This document shows positions 1 through 9,384 of a DNA stretch of 64,000 bases, piece after piece. The translations under genes were made by a program, and so were the position numbers. The DNA is from Hyphomonadaceae bacterium (GTDB taxonomy: Bacteria > Pseudomonadota > Alphaproteobacteria > Caulobacterales > Aquidulcibacteraceae), in NCBI GenBank assembly GCA_016791445.1, contig JAEUMP010000020.1, positions 1 through 64,000 of the forward strand, written 5' to 3'. The notes below the pieces were generated by a model. It was not told the DNA's origin. It did no database searches and saw only the letters and a list, made by a program, of their open reading frames with translations. The first letter of the stretch is position 1. Every line of letters begins with the position of its first letter.

Positions 1-980
1 GTGAAGAACGGGGTGTGACGGCCGCCTTCTTCCTTCGTCAGAATGTACACTTCGGCTTCGAACTTCTTGTGCGGCGTGATCGAGCCCGGCTTGGCCAGAA
101 CCTGGCCGCGCTCAACGCCTTCACGGTCGATACCGCGCAGCAGCGCACCGATGTTGTCGCCGGCCTGACCTTGGTCAAGCAGCTTGCGGAACATTTCGAC
201 GCCCGTGCAGGTCGACTTCACGGTCGGGCGGATGCCGATGATTTCGACTTCTTCGCCAACCTTGATGATGCCCTTCTCGACGCGGCCGGTGACGACCGTG
301 CCGCGGCCGGAGATCGAGAACACGTCTTCGACCGGCATCAGGAACGGCATGTCCAGCGGACGCGCCGGTTGCGGGATGTAGGTGTCGACAGCGGTCATAA
401 GGCTCATGATGGCGTCTTCGCCGATCGGCGCGTCACGGCCTTCAACGGCCGCGAGAGCCGAACCCTTCACGATCGGAATGTCGTCGCCCGGGAAGCTGTA
501 CGAGCTCAGCAGTTCGCGAACTTCCATTTCGACGAGGTCGAGGAGTTCGGCGTCATCGACCATGTCGACCTTGTTCATGAACACGACCAGCGCCGGAACG
601 CCGACCTGACGGGCGAGCAAGATGTGCTCACGCGTTTGCGGCATCGGGCCGTCGGCGGCGGACACGACCAGGATCGCGCCGTCCATCTGGGCGGCGCCGG
701 TGATCATGTTCTTCACGTAGTCGGCGTGGCCGGGGCAATCGACGTGCGCGTAGTGACGGTCAGCCGTTTCGTACTCGACGTGCGCGGTGTTGATCGTGAT
801 GCCGCGGGCCTTTTCTTCCGGCGCGGCGTCGATGTCGGCGTAGGACATGGCCTTCGCGCCGCCCTTCTTTGCCAGAACCATCGTGATGGCCGCTGTGAGC
901 GTCGTCTTGCCGTGGTCGACGTGACCGATCGTGCCGATGTTGCAGTGCGGCTTCGTCCGCTCGAATTTCGCCTTGGCCAT
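1..980 (-). CDS. tuf: Elongation factor Tu, 3' end cut by window edge
   Basis: EF-Tu is the GTPase that carries aminoacyl-tRNA to the ribosome. About 326 N-terminal residues are visible: the whole GTPase domain, domain II and the start of domain III. The P-loop GHVDHGKT lies at residues 19-26, followed by the switch I stretch [14 protein letters not shown], the G3 motif DCPGHADY and the G4 motif NKVD. The ATG at 978-980 is preceded by an AGAGGA ribosome binding site. A tRNA-Gly gene lies about 100 bases upstream on the same strand, a classic tRNA-tuf arrangement, so co-transcription is likely. The C-terminus lies beyond position 1. Confidence 0.98.
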   Translation of the reverse strand, partial: MAKAKFERTKPHCNIGTIGHVDHGKTTLTAAITMVLAKKGGAKAMSYADIDAAPEEKARGITINTAHVEYETADRHYAHVDCPGHADYVKNMITGAAQMDGAILVVSAADGPMPQTREHILLARQVGVPALVVFMNKVDMVDDAELLDLVEMEVRELLSSYSFPGDDIPIVKGSALAAVEGRDAPIGEDAIMSLMTAVDTYIPQPARPLDMPFLMPVEDVFSISGRGTVVTGRVEKGIIKVGEEVEIIGIRPTVKSTCTGVEMFRKLLDQGQAGDNIGALLRGIDREGVERGQVLAKPGSITPHKKFEAEVYILTKEEGGRHTPFF

Positions 981-1079
981 ACCGTCCTCTGAAAATGCTC
1001 GTCGCCCATGCGCGCCATCGCGCCCGCTCGAAAGCGCGGTGTTTATCCGCGTCATTTCAGGCGTCAAGGCGGGTGTTGG

Positions 1080-1150
1080 AGCGGGTAAGGGGAATCGAAC
1101 CCCTGTCACTAGTTTGGAAGACTAGAGCTCTACCATTGAGCTATACCCGC
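1080..1150 (-). tRNA. tRNA-Gly (anticodon TCC)
   Basis: A complete cloverleaf can be folded: acceptor GCGGGTA with TACCCGC, D arm GCTC/GAGC, anticodon stem CTAGT/ACTAG with loop CTTCCAA (anticodon TCC), and T arm AGGGG/CCCCT with loop TTCGATT. The discriminator base is T, as is usual for tRNA-Gly. No CCA is encoded. It sits just upstream of tuf on the same strand. Confidence 0.96.
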
Positions 1151-1198
1151 GCCGGGGTAGGCGGCCCATATCGTTTCTGGCGGCGCCGGCGTCAAGGT

Positions 1199-2167
1199 TC
1201 AGAGGCTTTTCAGCCACGGAACCAGCAGCGCATTCACCTCTTCGGGCCGCTCCTGCTGGGTCCAGTGGCCGCACCCCTCCAGCACGTGCGCGCCCTGCAG
1301 GTTCGGCAGCTGGGCCTTCATGATCTCCACCATGTCCACGCCCGGCGCCATCTTCAGCACCAGATCGCGCGCGCCGCCGATGAAAAAGGACGGCTGCTCG
1401 ATGGTCCTGCCCTGAAAGCGGTTGAGGAAGGCGAAGTCGCGGTGGGCGTTGCGATAACGGTTGAGCGGGCCGCGGAAGCCCGACTGCGTGAACTCCGCCG
1501 TGTAGAAATCCTCGTCGGCCTTCGTGAGCCATGCGGGGAAAGGCTGTGGATCCGGCAGGCGGTGCAGGAGCGTGTCGCCGTGCTTCTTGTCCTTCGGCCA
1601 CGTGCCATCCGGCGCGTCGCCGCTGATGGCGAAATAGAATTTGCGCAGGCTCGTGCGGGGATCGGCCTCCAGTTCCGCTTCCGCGACGCCGACGTCCTGG
1701 AAATAGACCTGATAGAAGAACAGTCCGCGCCTGGTGAACACCTCGTGGAAAATGTCGAGCATCGGCACGGTCGGGATGCCCATGTACGGCACCGAAAGTC
1801 CGGCCACCGCGCGCACGCGATCGGGCCGCGTCAGCGCCGTCGACCACACGATCGGCGCGCCCCAGTCGTGCCCGACGAGGATCGCCTTGTTGTCGGGCGA
1901 AAGCTGCTCGATCACGCCGGCGACGTCGGCGACGAGCGTCTCCATGTCATAGGCTTCCACCGGATGCGGCTTGTCCGATCCGCCATAGCCGCGCACGTCG
2001 ATCGCGCACGCCGTGAACCCTGCCGCGACGACCGGCGCAATCTGGTGGCGCCAGGAGTACCAGCTCTCCGGAAATCCGTGCACGAAGACGACGAGCGGCC
2101 CGTCGCCCTCAACGACCGCGCGCAGCCGGATGCCGTTTGTTTCGATGGTGCGATAGGCGTGTGACAT
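1199..2167 (-). CDS. Alpha/beta hydrolase, epoxide hydrolase type
   Basis: A 322-residue alpha/beta-hydrolase fold enzyme. It has the oxyanion-hole motif HGFPESWYSWR, a nucleophile elbow GHDWGAPI with Asp rather than Ser as the nucleophile (typical of soluble epoxide hydrolases and haloalkane dehalogenases), and the catalytic His in GCGHWTQQERPEEV near the C-terminus. The reading frame is open further upstream, but the ATG at 2165-2167 has a GGGGGAG ribosome binding site at the right distance and begins where family similarity begins. It separates tRNA-Tyr from tRNA-Gly/tuf. Epoxide hydrolase is preferred because of the DWG motif; the substrate is unknown. Confidence 0.85.
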   Translation of the reverse strand: MSHAYRTIETNGIRLRAVVEGDGPLVVFVHGFPESWYSWRHQIAPVVAAGFTACAIDVRGYGGSDKPHPVEAYDMETLVADVAGVIEQLSPDNKAILVGHDWGAPIVWSTALTRPDRVRAVAGLSVPYMGIPTVPMLDIFHEVFTRRGLFFYQVYFQDVGVAEAELEADPRTSLRKFYFAISGDAPDGTWPKDKKHGDTLLHRLPDPQPFPAWLTKADEDFYTAEFTQSGFRGPLNRYRNAHRDFAFLNRFQGRTIEQPSFFIGGARDLVLKMAPGVDMVEIMKAQLPNLQGAHVLEGCGHWTQQERPEEVNALLVPWLKSL

Positions 2168-2245
2168 GGCGCGACTCCCCCGGTTCCTGCGCGCCACCTT
2201 ACCCTCGCCGCAATCGTCGCCAAGGCTCACCCTGGGAGACGCGGC

Positions 2246-2548
2246 ATGCTTGATGTTTCACAGGCCCGACTGACCGACCACGCCGAACGGCGTGCAACGC
2301 AGCGCAGCATTCCCAGGCGCCTGCAGCTCCTCATCCTCGAACACGCCGACCACCGCACCTTTCGACCCGGCGGCTTGAAGAGCGCCCTCGTCACCCGTCA
2401 GAAGCTGCGCCGCCTTGCCGGCAAGCTACCACTGCGCGATCTCGAACGGATCGAGGGCGTTGCGGTGCTCTACGATCCCGCAAGCATTACCGTCGTGACC
2501 GCGTTTCGGCCGGAGGGGCGGCTGGGACAGCGGTATCTGCGAAACTGA
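2246..2548 (+). CDS. Small hypothetical protein, DUF4258-like
   Basis: A 100-residue basic protein preceded by a good GGGAG ribosome binding site. The N-terminal HAERRATQRSIPRR stretch and the C-terminal beta-like ITVVTAFRPEGR stretch are laid out like DUF4258 proteins, which share the BECR/RelE-like fold. That link is by pattern only. No antitoxin-like partner is adjacent. It is divergent from the hydrolase and convergent with tRNA-Tyr. Confidence 0.6.
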   Translation: MLDVSQARLTDHAERRATQRSIPRRLQLLILEHADHRTFRPGGLKSALVTRQKLRRLAGKLPLRDLERIEGVAVLYDPASITVVTAFRPEGRLGQRYLRN

Positions 2549-2588
2549 TCCGGCCGCAGAAGGCTTTCCCTGCAATGCGGTCGAAGGC

Positions 2589-2674
2589 TGGTGGAAGGGG
2601 CTGGATTCGAACCAGCGTACGCTCTCGCGGGCAGATTTACAGTCTGCTGCCATTAACCACTCGGCCACCCTTCC
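2589..2674 (-). tRNA. tRNA-Tyr (anticodon GTA), CCA encoded
   Basis: A long-variable-arm tRNA. The acceptor GGAAGGG pairs with CCCTTCC, the anticodon loop CTGTAAA gives GTA, the extra arm CCGCGAGAGCG is the class II type, and the T loop is TTCGAAT. Discriminator A is followed by an encoded CCA at 2589-2591. Strand and order (Tyr, then Gly, then tuf) echo the tRNA-tufB operon of other Proteobacteria. Confidence 0.96.
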
Positions 2675-2793
2675 GTACCAGTCGTCGACCCAGGCCGGTT
2701 ATCTCCCGGGGCGGCCCTTGAGGGGCGATCCGCTTGGACGTTCGGAGCGAAGGCCGATAGAACGCCCCGTCCGAAGCGGAGGCGCGTCTTATA

Positions 2794-3597
2794 GTGAGGT
2801 CATCTCCCCCGCTCAATAGGCGCGGCCCACCCGGTCGCGGGCCCTCGAAGTCCGGTCCGCGCGGGGAAAACGGCGAGGCCGAGACGCGCTGGATCTGGGG
2901 CGTGCACGCCACGCTCGCCGCACTCGCCAACCCTGTCCGCAAGATCGAGCGCCTTGTCGCTTCCCGCAACGCCGCCGAGCGGCTGCCGCCGCAGCGCGCG
3001 GCAGGCGTGAGCGCGGAAGTGCTGGAGCCGGAGGCCATCGACCGCCTGCTGCCGCCCGGCGCGGTGCATCAGGGTCTGGCCGTCCGCGCAGCCCCGCTGG
3101 AGCCCGACGACCTCCTCGCCATCGCGCTGCCCGTCGACGGACGCCCGGTGCTGATCCTCGACGGCGTCACCGATCCGCAGAATGTCGGCGCGATCTTCCG
3201 CTCCGCCGCGGCGTTCGGCGCACGCGCCATCGTCATGCAGGACCGCAAGTCCCCGCCCCTCACCGGCGCGCTCGCGAAGGCCGCCGCGGGCGCCATCGAG
3301 ATCGTGCCGCATGCGCGCGTCGTGAACATCGCGCGCGCCGTCGAGGAACTGGCGGAGGCCGGCTACGTCACCGTGGGCCTTGAAGGCGAAGCGGACATGT
3401 CGCTCGCGCAGGCGCTCGACGATCTGCGTCCGGCCGCGATCGTGCTCGGCGCCGAGGGCAAGGGATTGCGGGATCTCGTCGCGAAATCGTGCGACGTGCG
3501 CGCGCGCATTCCGATCGCGCCGCAGATGGAAAGCCTCAACGTTTCGGTGGCGGCTGCCGTCGCGCTCTACGAAGCGGCCCGCACGAAAAGGCGCTAA
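2794..3597 (+). CDS. rlmB: 23S rRNA 2'-O-methyltransferase of the TrmH/RlmB (SpoU) family
   Basis: 267 residues. By family this enzyme transfers a methyl group from SAM to the ribose of G2251 in 23S rRNA. An R/G/P-rich N-terminal tail (about 30 residues) is followed by the substrate-binding domain (WIWGVHATLAAL) and the SPOUT knot domain with its three motifs: LDGVTDPQNVGAIFRSA, IVLGAEGKGL and IPIAPQMESLNVSVAAAV. Translation starts at GTG 2794. The stop overlaps that of the convergent small membrane gene within a CTAA. A general TrmH-type tRNA/rRNA methyltransferase is the alternative, but RlmB fits best. Confidence 0.9.
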   Translation: MRSSPPLNRRGPPGRGPSKSGPRGENGEAETRWIWGVHATLAALANPVRKIERLVASRNAAERLPPQRAAGVSAEVLEPEAIDRLLPPGAVHQGLAVRAAPLEPDDLLAIALPVDGRPVLILDGVTDPQNVGAIFRSAAAFGARAIVMQDRKSPPLTGALAKAAAGAIEIVPHARVVNIARAVEELAEAGYVTVGLEGEADMSLAQALDDLRPAAIVLGAEGKGLRDLVAKSCDVRARIPIAPQMESLNVSVAAAVALYEAARTKRR

Positions 3598-3950
3598 TGC
3601 GCTTTCGCCTTGGCGTGTCCGCCACGTATGAAGAGCACCTTCTTCACCGCGAAGAACATGGCGATGATGATCGCGAGTCCGACAAAGAGTCCGCCGACCT
3701 GAAGCCAGTAGCCCGGCTCCACCACCGGCGGCAGCTTGAGTTCGCCCTTGTCGAAGATGATCGGGCGGACCGCTTCAACGATCGCGTAGCAGATGGTGGC
3801 GCCGAGCGTGAGCGGCAGCCACTGGGACCAGTTCTGCATGATCACCACCGCGAGCAGCGCGATGATGAGGCCCTGCGGCCCGTTCACGGCGTAGAAGCCA
3901 CCCTGCATGAAGGCGAGGAACTGGTTGGCGAGCGACTGTACGGTTTCCAC
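3594..3950 (-). CDS. Small inner-membrane protein of unknown function
   Basis: 118 residues starting at GTG 3948-3950, with AGGAG about 8 bases upstream. Three hydrophobic segments are visible: GLIIALLAVVIM, WLPLTLGATICYAIVEAV and LQVGGLFVGLAIIIAMFF. The tail is short and basic (KKVLFIRGGHAKAKAH), which suggests a cytoplasmic C-terminus. It is convergent with rlmB and divergent from the CHAT protein gene about 90 bases away. I recognise no family. Confidence 0.7.
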   Translation of the reverse strand: METVQSLANQFLAFMQGGFYAVNGPQGLIIALLAVVIMQNWSQWLPLTLGATICYAIVEAVRPIIFDKGELKLPPVVEPGYWLQVGGLFVGLAIIIAMFFAVKKVLFIRGGHAKAKAH

Positions 3951-4043
3951 GACGCCGGCTCCTGACGCTGATTTTATCCCCGGCGGTTGTAGCCGGGCGC
4001 GATGCGGCTTGCCAACTGGCGTGACCGGCAGGCAATGGGAGGC

Positions 4044-6053
4044 ATGCGCTTGATTGGCGAAAACGGCGGTCGCGCCGCCCTCATCGTTCCCTCTCGCCGC
4101 GCGTTCGCCGCGGGCCTGGCCGCCACGCTCGCCGCCGCCGATCCCGCCGCCGCGCAAAATCCCCGCGCCGCAGAGGCTGCGCGCCTGGAAGCGCAACTGC
4201 GTCAGATGCAGGCGCGGGGCGACATGTTCGAGGTGGTCAAGACCCGCGTATTGCTCGCGTCCCAGCTTCGCCACCCCTATTTCGGTCAGCCGGCGTCGGA
4301 CTGGGCCAGGGCGAGGGCGCTGCTGCAGGCGAACGCGGATCCGTCCATCGCGCGCGTGACGCCTGGCGGATGGGGACTGTCACGGCTCTATCTCGCCGAG
4401 ATGATGCTGGAGGAACGGCGGCCGCGGAAAATGGCGGAACTCGCGCAGGCCTCTCGGGCGGCGGCCGATGCTCGCAGCGTCCTGCCGCCCACGAGCCCGG
4501 CCGCTCTGAAGATTTGCGTCACCGGGCTCACGGCGGCGTTGCTGCGCCGCGACCTGACGGATGCGACGACGTGGTTCAGTCAGGGTCTCGGCGCCATTCC
4601 ACGGACGGCGCCGCCGGTGAGCGCCGACTACACCGAGGATGAACGCTACGGCCTGCATCTCCGGGACATGACGACCCTGTTTGCGCTCGGCGCGCGGCTC
4701 GCGGCGCTGAAGAACGACGCAACGACGGCATGGCGCTGGCTGGAAGCAAGCAAGCGCACGTCCCCCGACGCGACGCGAGCGGCCAACCCACAGGCGGCGC
4801 CGGACACCGCCGCCAGCGCACGCGACGTCACTCAGTTGCTGCGCCGCTTCGACGCGGTCGTCGGAATCGTCGTGACGCCGGCAGGCTCAAATCTGCTGAT
4901 CCACGCGAAATCACCGCGCGGTCCCGTTTCCACGGTGCGCGAACTCGCCACGAATGGCGGACCGATGTTCGACACCGAGGAGATGGAGATTCTGCTCTGG
5001 GGATCTCTCTGGCGCGAGACATTCGTGCGGGGCGCGATCGGCGGCTGGAACGGGGCCTACGGCGCCGATGACGGTCGCGGCGGGCCGAGTTCCGGGGAGA
5101 CATTCAAACGCGAGTTGCAGAAGCTCACGCACAGCTTCTGGGCCTATTATGTCGGCCAGATCCACAGCACGCTCGCGCAGGCGGGCGTCGCGGAAGGCGC
5201 GCGCGTGGCGATCATCCAGCCGACAGATCTCGGCAAGCTGCCGATCCGGTCGGCGACGAACCCCGCGAACGGCAAGGCGCTGATCGATCACTACGCCATC
5301 GCCGAAGCGCCCGATCTCGCAACGCTTCTCGCGGCGCGCGACCTGCCGCGCCAGCCGCCGCGCATGATCGGGCTGTTCAATCCCACCGGCGATCTCGTCG
5401 GCGCGGATGCGGAGTTCGTCCTGCAGCGCACGCTGTTTGGCCCGCCCACCGCGCAACGGCTCAACGCAGGCATCCGCGCGCGCGACCTCATCACGACAGT
5501 GCAGCAAAGCGGCGCTCAGTATTTCTATCTCGCCACCCATGGCGGCTTCGGCTTCACCGGCGCCGGACCGTCCGGCATTTCGCTCGGGGGCAATTCCCTG
5601 CTCACCGTGCGCGACATCGCGTCAAATCCCGCGCGTCTCGACAAGACGCTCGCGGTGCTGTCGGCATGCGAGACCAGCAAGACGAGCGAGAACCTCCTGC
5701 GCACGCCTTCAAGCATGCCCAACGCGCTTCTGGCGAAGGGGGTGCGCGGCGTGGTCGGCGCACTCTGGAAAGTCGAGGACTGGTCCACCGCGATCCTCAT
5801 GCACCGCATGATGCAGTTTCACCTGACAGACGGCCTCGACCCGGCGCGCGCGCTGACGGCGGCGCAGAAATTCCTGCGAGAGGCTACGGCGCAGTCGCTC
5901 GGCGCGCATGTGCAGGCGGCCCTCGCCAACGCGCCGCAGGAAGATCGCAACCGTCTGGGCAATCTGCTCATCACGCTGGCGGACCTGCCGCCGACGACGA
6001 AACCTTACGCCCATCCCTATTACTGGGCGTCGTTCGCCTATTACGGCGTCTAG
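4044..6053 (+). CDS. CHAT-domain (caspase-like) protease with twin-arginine-type signal
   Basis: About 669 residues from ATG 4044. The N-terminus carries [18 protein letters not shown] followed by AAAQ, which looks like a Tat signal with an AxA cleavage site. The middle is alpha-helical and repeat-like, compatible with the TPR-like region usual upstream of CHAT domains. The C-terminal CHAT domain has the catalytic dyad: His499 in LATHGGFGF and Cys542 in LSACETSKT, then the conserved [14 protein letters not shown] stretch. A GGGAGG sequence at 4037-4042 is 1 base from ATG 4044 but 7 bases from an in-frame TTG at 4050, so TTG may be the real start. An ATG at 4002 is also in frame but lacks a site. 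The stop shares CTAG with metG. Substrate and partners are unknown. Confidence 0.85.
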   Translation: MRLIGENGGRAALIVPSRRAFAAGLAATLAAADPAAAQNPRAAEAARLEAQLRQMQARGDMFEVVKTRVLLASQLRHPYFGQPASDWARARALLQANADPSIARVTPGGWGLSRLYLAEMMLEERRPRKMAELAQASRAAADARSVLPPTSPAALKICVTGLTAALLRRDLTDATTWFSQGLGAIPRTAPPVSADYTEDERYGLHLRDMTTLFALGARLAALKNDATTAWRWLEASKRTSPDATRAANPQAAPDTAASARDVTQLLRRFDAVVGIVVTPAGSNLLIHAKSPRGPVSTVRELATNGGPMFDTEEMEILLWGSLWRETFVRGAIGGWNGAYGADDGRGGPSSGETFKRELQKLTHSFWAYYVGQIHSTLAQAGVAEGARVAIIQPTDLGKLPIRSATNPANGKALIDHYAIAEAPDLATLLAARDLPRQPPRMIGLFNPTGDLVGADAEFVLQRTLFGPPTAQRLNAGIRARDLITTVQQSGAQYFYLATHGGFGFTGAGPSGISLGGNSLLTVRDIASNPARLDKTLAVLSACETSKTSENLLRTPSSMPNALLAKGVRGVVGALWKVEDWSTAILMHRMMQFHLTDGLDPARALTAAQKFLREATAQSLGAHVQAALANAPQEDRNRLGNLLITLADLPPTTKPYAHPYYWASFAYYGV

Positions 6054-7756
6054 CCGCCGCCGAACATTTCCGTCCACGCGGCGACGTCGGCGTCCTCGAT
6101 CTTCTTGAAGAGCACGTCGGGCGGCGTGAAGGCGTGGCCGCGCGGCAGCGTGTCGAGGAGCCCCGTATCGCCAGCCTTCGGCCAGCTGCGGCTCGCTTCA
6201 GGAATGTTCAGCGCATCGAGAACCGTTTTCGCGGCGTCGGGAACGAAAGGCTGCGCGAGGATGGCGAACAGCGCAACGAGATTGAGCCCCGTGCGCACGC
6301 CGACGGCGGCGTAATCAACATCCGTCTTGAACGCCGTCCACGGCGCCGCGACCTGCAGATACTCGTTGCCGAGCACCCAGAGAGCGCGCAACTCGGCCGC
6401 CGCCTTGCGGAATTCCATGTCCTCATGATGCCGCGTCAGCGCGGTGATGCGTTCAGCGACGTCCTTCGCGAGTTTCGCTTCGAGATCGCCCGGCGCGCCG
6501 CCATCGGGAACCTTCGCATCGAACTTCGACGCGCCGAACCGCGTGATGCGATTGACGAAATTGCCGAAGACATTGGCGAGATCGGCGTTCACCGTCTGCT
6601 GGAATTGCTCAAGCGTGAAGGCCGCGTCCGAACTCTCCGGCGCGTTCGCCATCAGATACCAGCGCCAGTAATCGCTCGGCAGCAATTCGAGCGCGCGGTC
6701 CATGAAGATGCCGCGCTTCTCCGACGTTGAGAATTTTCCGCCGTACCACGTCACCCAGTTGAACGCCTTGAGGCGATCCACGAGCTTCCACGGCTCGCCC
6801 GAACCCATGATCGTCACGGGGAAGCTCACGGTGTGAAAGGCGACGTTGTCCTTGCCCATGAACTGGACGTAGGTGACGTCATTGGCGCCCTTGTCGGTGC
6901 GCCACCAGCGTTCCCAGTTTCCGCCCGTCGCTTCGGCCCATTCGGCGCCGGCGGCGATGTATTCGATCGGCGCGTCGAACCACACGTAGAACACCTTGTT
7001 CTCGAAGCCGGGACGCGGACGCCCCTCCTGCGTGACCTTCACGCCCCAGGAGAGATCGCGCGTGATCGCGCGGTCGATCAGGCCTTCGTCCAGCCATTTG
7101 TACGCGATCGAGCGCGCCAGATGCGGCCACTCGGTCGATGCATCCACCCAGGCGCGGATGCGTTCCTGCATCTTGCCCTGCAGCAGGAAGAGATGCGCGG
7201 TGTCGCGCACTTCCAGATTGGTCGATCCGGAAATCTTCGAGCGCGGGTTCTTCAGTTCCGTCGGATCGAGCAGGCGCCCGCAGTTGTCGCATTGGTCCCC
7301 GCGCGCGCGTTCGAAGGCGCAATGCGGGCATGTGCCTTCCACGTAGCGGTCCGGCAGGAAGCGCCCGTCATCGACGGAATAGACCTGCTTCGAGGTGCGC
7401 TCCTCGATCAGCCCCGCCGCTTCAAGCTTCTCGCAGAAATGCTGCGTGAGTGCGTGGTTCGGTGCATTGGACGAGCGGCCGAAATGATCGAACGAAAGGC
7501 GGAAGCCGTCGCAGGCCGCCCTCTGGATCAGATGCTGCTCGTCGCAATAGGCGCGCACGTCCTGCCCCGCCTCCGCGGCCGCGAGCTCCGCAGGCGTGCC
7601 GTGCTCGTCGGTCGCGCACAGGAAGAGCACTTCATGGCCCTGCAGGCGTCGGAAGCGGGCATGCACGTCCGCCGGCAGCATCGACCCCGCCAGATTGCCG
7701 AGGTGCTTGATGCCGTTGATGTAGGGCAGTGCGGAGGTGATGAGAAAGCGCGCCAT
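6050..7756 (-). CDS. metG: Methionyl-tRNA synthetase
   Basis: 568 residues; it charges tRNA-Met for initiation and elongation. The HIGH-equivalent region is [15 protein letters not shown] and the KMSKS-equivalent is [11 protein letters not shown], the variant common in this MetRS class. A zinc-binding insertion carries two CxxC pairs (CPHC and CDNCG). There is no C-terminal dimerisation/EMAP domain, so it is the short form. The start [12 protein letters not shown] matches family N-termini; the frame is open 13 codons further upstream. It ends on a CTAG shared with the CHAT gene. Confidence 0.96.
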   Translation of the reverse strand: MARFLITSALPYINGIKHLGNLAGSMLPADVHARFRRLQGHEVLFLCATDEHGTPAELAAAEAGQDVRAYCDEQHLIQRAACDGFRLSFDHFGRSSNAPNHALTQHFCEKLEAAGLIEERTSKQVYSVDDGRFLPDRYVEGTCPHCAFERARGDQCDNCGRLLDPTELKNPRSKISGSTNLEVRDTAHLFLLQGKMQERIRAWVDASTEWPHLARSIAYKWLDEGLIDRAITRDLSWGVKVTQEGRPRPGFENKVFYVWFDAPIEYIAAGAEWAEATGGNWERWWRTDKGANDVTYVQFMGKDNVAFHTVSFPVTIMGSGEPWKLVDRLKAFNWVTWYGGKFSTSEKRGIFMDRALELLPSDYWRWYLMANAPESSDAAFTLEQFQQTVNADLANVFGNFVNRITRFGASKFDAKVPDGGAPGDLEAKLAKDVAERITALTRHHEDMEFRKAAAELRALWVLGNEYLQVAAPWTAFKTDVDYAAVGVRTGLNLVALFAILAQPFVPDAAKTVLDALNIPEASRSWPKAGDTGLLDTLPRGHAFTPPDVLFKKIEDADVAAWTEMFGGG

Positions 7757-7872
7757 GAGGGGCGCGATGTAGGGGCTAGCCCCGCGTCCTGACAACCCTC
7801 CTTCCCCCTGCGGCGCCCGTTGACCGCCGGGACGCCAGCCGGGACAGTCCGCCCGACCAGAGGGAGCCCGCC

Positions 7873-8664
7873 ATGTCCGCCGCCTATGAACACTTGATCG
7901 TCGAGGAGAGCGGCGCCGTCGTCACCGCGACGATGAACCGCCCGAAGAGCCTCAATGCGCTGAACACGAAGCTCGTGAGCGAGCTGCGCGACTTCTTCGT
8001 CAACCTCTACTGGCGGCGGGACGTGCGCGTCGTCGTGCTGCGCGGCGCAGGCGACAATTTCTGCGCCGGTCTCGACCTCAAGGAACGCAGCAATGTCTCG
8101 CGCGGCGTCGGCGGCGGTCTCGACAGCCAACGCTCCATCTCCGAGATCGTGATGGCCATGCGCCGCTGCCCACAGCCCATCGTCGCCGCCGTGCAGGGCG
8201 CGGCGAGCGGCGGCGGCTTTGCGCTGGCGCTCGCCTCCGACGTGCGGATCGCCACGCCGACCACGCGCATGAACGCCGCCTTCATCCGCATCGGGCTCTC
8301 GGCTTGCGACATCGGGGTGAGCTATTTCCTGCCGCGCATGGTGGGCAGCTCGGTCGCGGCGGAATTCATGCTGACCGGCCGCTTCATCGACGCGCAGCGC
8401 GCGCTTGGCCTCGGCCTCGTCAGCCGCGTCGTGTTGCCCGAAGAGGTCGACGCCGAAGTGAACGGCTTCTTGAAGGACATGCTGCACGCAACGCCGCTCG
8501 GCCTGCGCCTGACCAAGGAATGCCTCAACCACGCCATAGACGCGCAAGGCCTCGAAGCCGCCATCGCCATGGAGGACCGCAACCAGATCCTCTGCGCGCA
8601 GGGCGAGGACTTCCAGGAAGGCGTGAAGGCGTTCCTCGAAAAGCGCGCGCCGAATTACGGGTGA
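7873..8664 (+). CDS. Enoyl-CoA hydratase/isomerase (crotonase) family protein
   Basis: 263 residues with a crotonase fold. Visible signatures are [15 protein letters not shown] near the N-terminus, the oxyanion-hole strand [11 protein letters not shown], and the second oxyanion segment [19 protein letters not shown]. The family acts on acyl-CoA thioesters (hydration or isomerisation). The Glu pair of classical enoyl-CoA hydratases cannot be confirmed without an alignment, so the exact reaction stays open. An AGGGAG ribosome binding site precedes the ATG. It stands alone upstream of the Zur-regulated cassette. Confidence 0.85.
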   Translation: MSAAYEHLIVEESGAVVTATMNRPKSLNALNTKLVSELRDFFVNLYWRRDVRVVVLRGAGDNFCAGLDLKERSNVSRGVGGGLDSQRSISEIVMAMRRCPQPIVAAVQGAASGGGFALALASDVRIATPTTRMNAAFIRIGLSACDIGVSYFLPRMVGSSVAAEFMLTGRFIDAQRALGLGLVSRVVLPEEVDAEVNGFLKDMLHATPLGLRLTKECLNHAIDAQGLEAAIAMEDRNQILCAQGEDFQEGVKAFLEKRAPNYG

Positions 8665-8710
8665 GCGGACAAAGCGCCTTGCATCGGCGGCGGGATGGCG
8701 CCAGAGAAGC

Positions 8711-8723
8711 GTTATAATGTAAC
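8711..8723. promoter_or_regulatory. Zur-like box upstream of the ABC cassette
   Basis: GTTATAATGTAAC is an inverted repeat (GTTA...TAAC with near-symmetric centre) matching the alphaproteobacterial Zur-box pattern. It contains TATAAT, a perfect -10 hexamer, so zinc-loaded Zur would block RNA polymerase. It lies 22 bases before the ATG of the ABC ATPase gene. A second, better copy sits at the far end of the cassette. Confidence 0.7.
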
Positions 8724-8745
8724 ACTTGCGACCTGACACGCCCCC

Positions 8746-9384
8746 ATGATCGCCATCAGCAATCTCCAGGTCAGTCGGGGCGGACGCTCCACCCTCGACC
8801 TGCCGGCATGGCGCGTCCAGGCGGGCGCCATGGCGCTGGTGACGGGCCCATCGGGATCGGGAAAGACCACGCTGCTGCATGTGCTGGCGGGATTGCTGCG
8901 TCCGGACCGGGGAAGTGTGGAGATCGACGGCGTCGCCATCGGCGCCCTCGCCGAGCCGGCGCGCGACGCCTTCCGCGCCGGACGCATCGGCGTCGTCTTC
9001 CAGACGCAGCGACTGATGCAATCACTCACCGTCACCGGCAATCTGGCTCTGGCCCTGCGCCTCGCAAGACGCAGCGCAGACAGGCGCCGTATGACCGACG
9101 TGCTCGGCCGTCTCGACATCGCACATCTTGCATCGCGGCGGCCAAGATCGCTCAGCGTGGGTGAAGCGCAGCGCGCCGCCATCGCGCGCGCCATCGTCGC
9201 CGGGCCCCGCCTTCTGCTCGCCGACGAGCCCACTTCGGCGCTCGATGACGCCCATGCCGAGGCCGCGATCGATCTGCTGTGCGCGGAAGCGCGCGCGTGC
9301 GACGCCACCCTCGTGGTCGCGAGCCATGACGCGCGCATCTTCGAGCGCTTCGATACGCGGCTCTCTCTGGAGCGGTCGTCGTGA
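8746..9384 (+). CDS. ABC transporter ATP-binding protein, LolD/MacB type, Zur-box controlled
   Basis: 212 residues, a stand-alone nucleotide-binding subunit. It has Walker A GPSGSGKTTLLHV, signature LSVGEAQRAAIARAI, Walker B LLLADEPTSALDD and H-loop SHD. It pairs with the FtsX-like permease that starts at 9381 (GTGA overlap). MacB/LolD-type ATPases drive extraction or mechanotransmission rather than solute import. The Zur-like box just upstream points to a role in zinc limitation. The order ATPase-permease-exported protein resembles, as far as I recall, the znuGHI set of the Caulobacter Zur regulon; confirm by homology. Confidence 0.9.
   Translation: MIAISNLQVSRGGRSTLDLPAWRVQAGAMALVTGPSGSGKTTLLHVLAGLLRPDRGSVEIDGVAIGALAEPARDAFRAGRIGVVFQTQRLMQSLTVTGNLALALRLARRSADRRRMTDVLGRLDIAHLASRRPRSLSVGEAQRAAIARAIVAGPRLLLADEPTSALDDAHAEAAIDLLCAEARACDATLVVASHDARIFERFDTRLSLERSS

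Noticed and set aside
15-992. Long + strand frame opposite tuf
   Set aside because: Antisense shadow of the EF-Tu gene, which has full family motifs; the shadow has an Arg/His/Asp-rich, non-protein-like composition.
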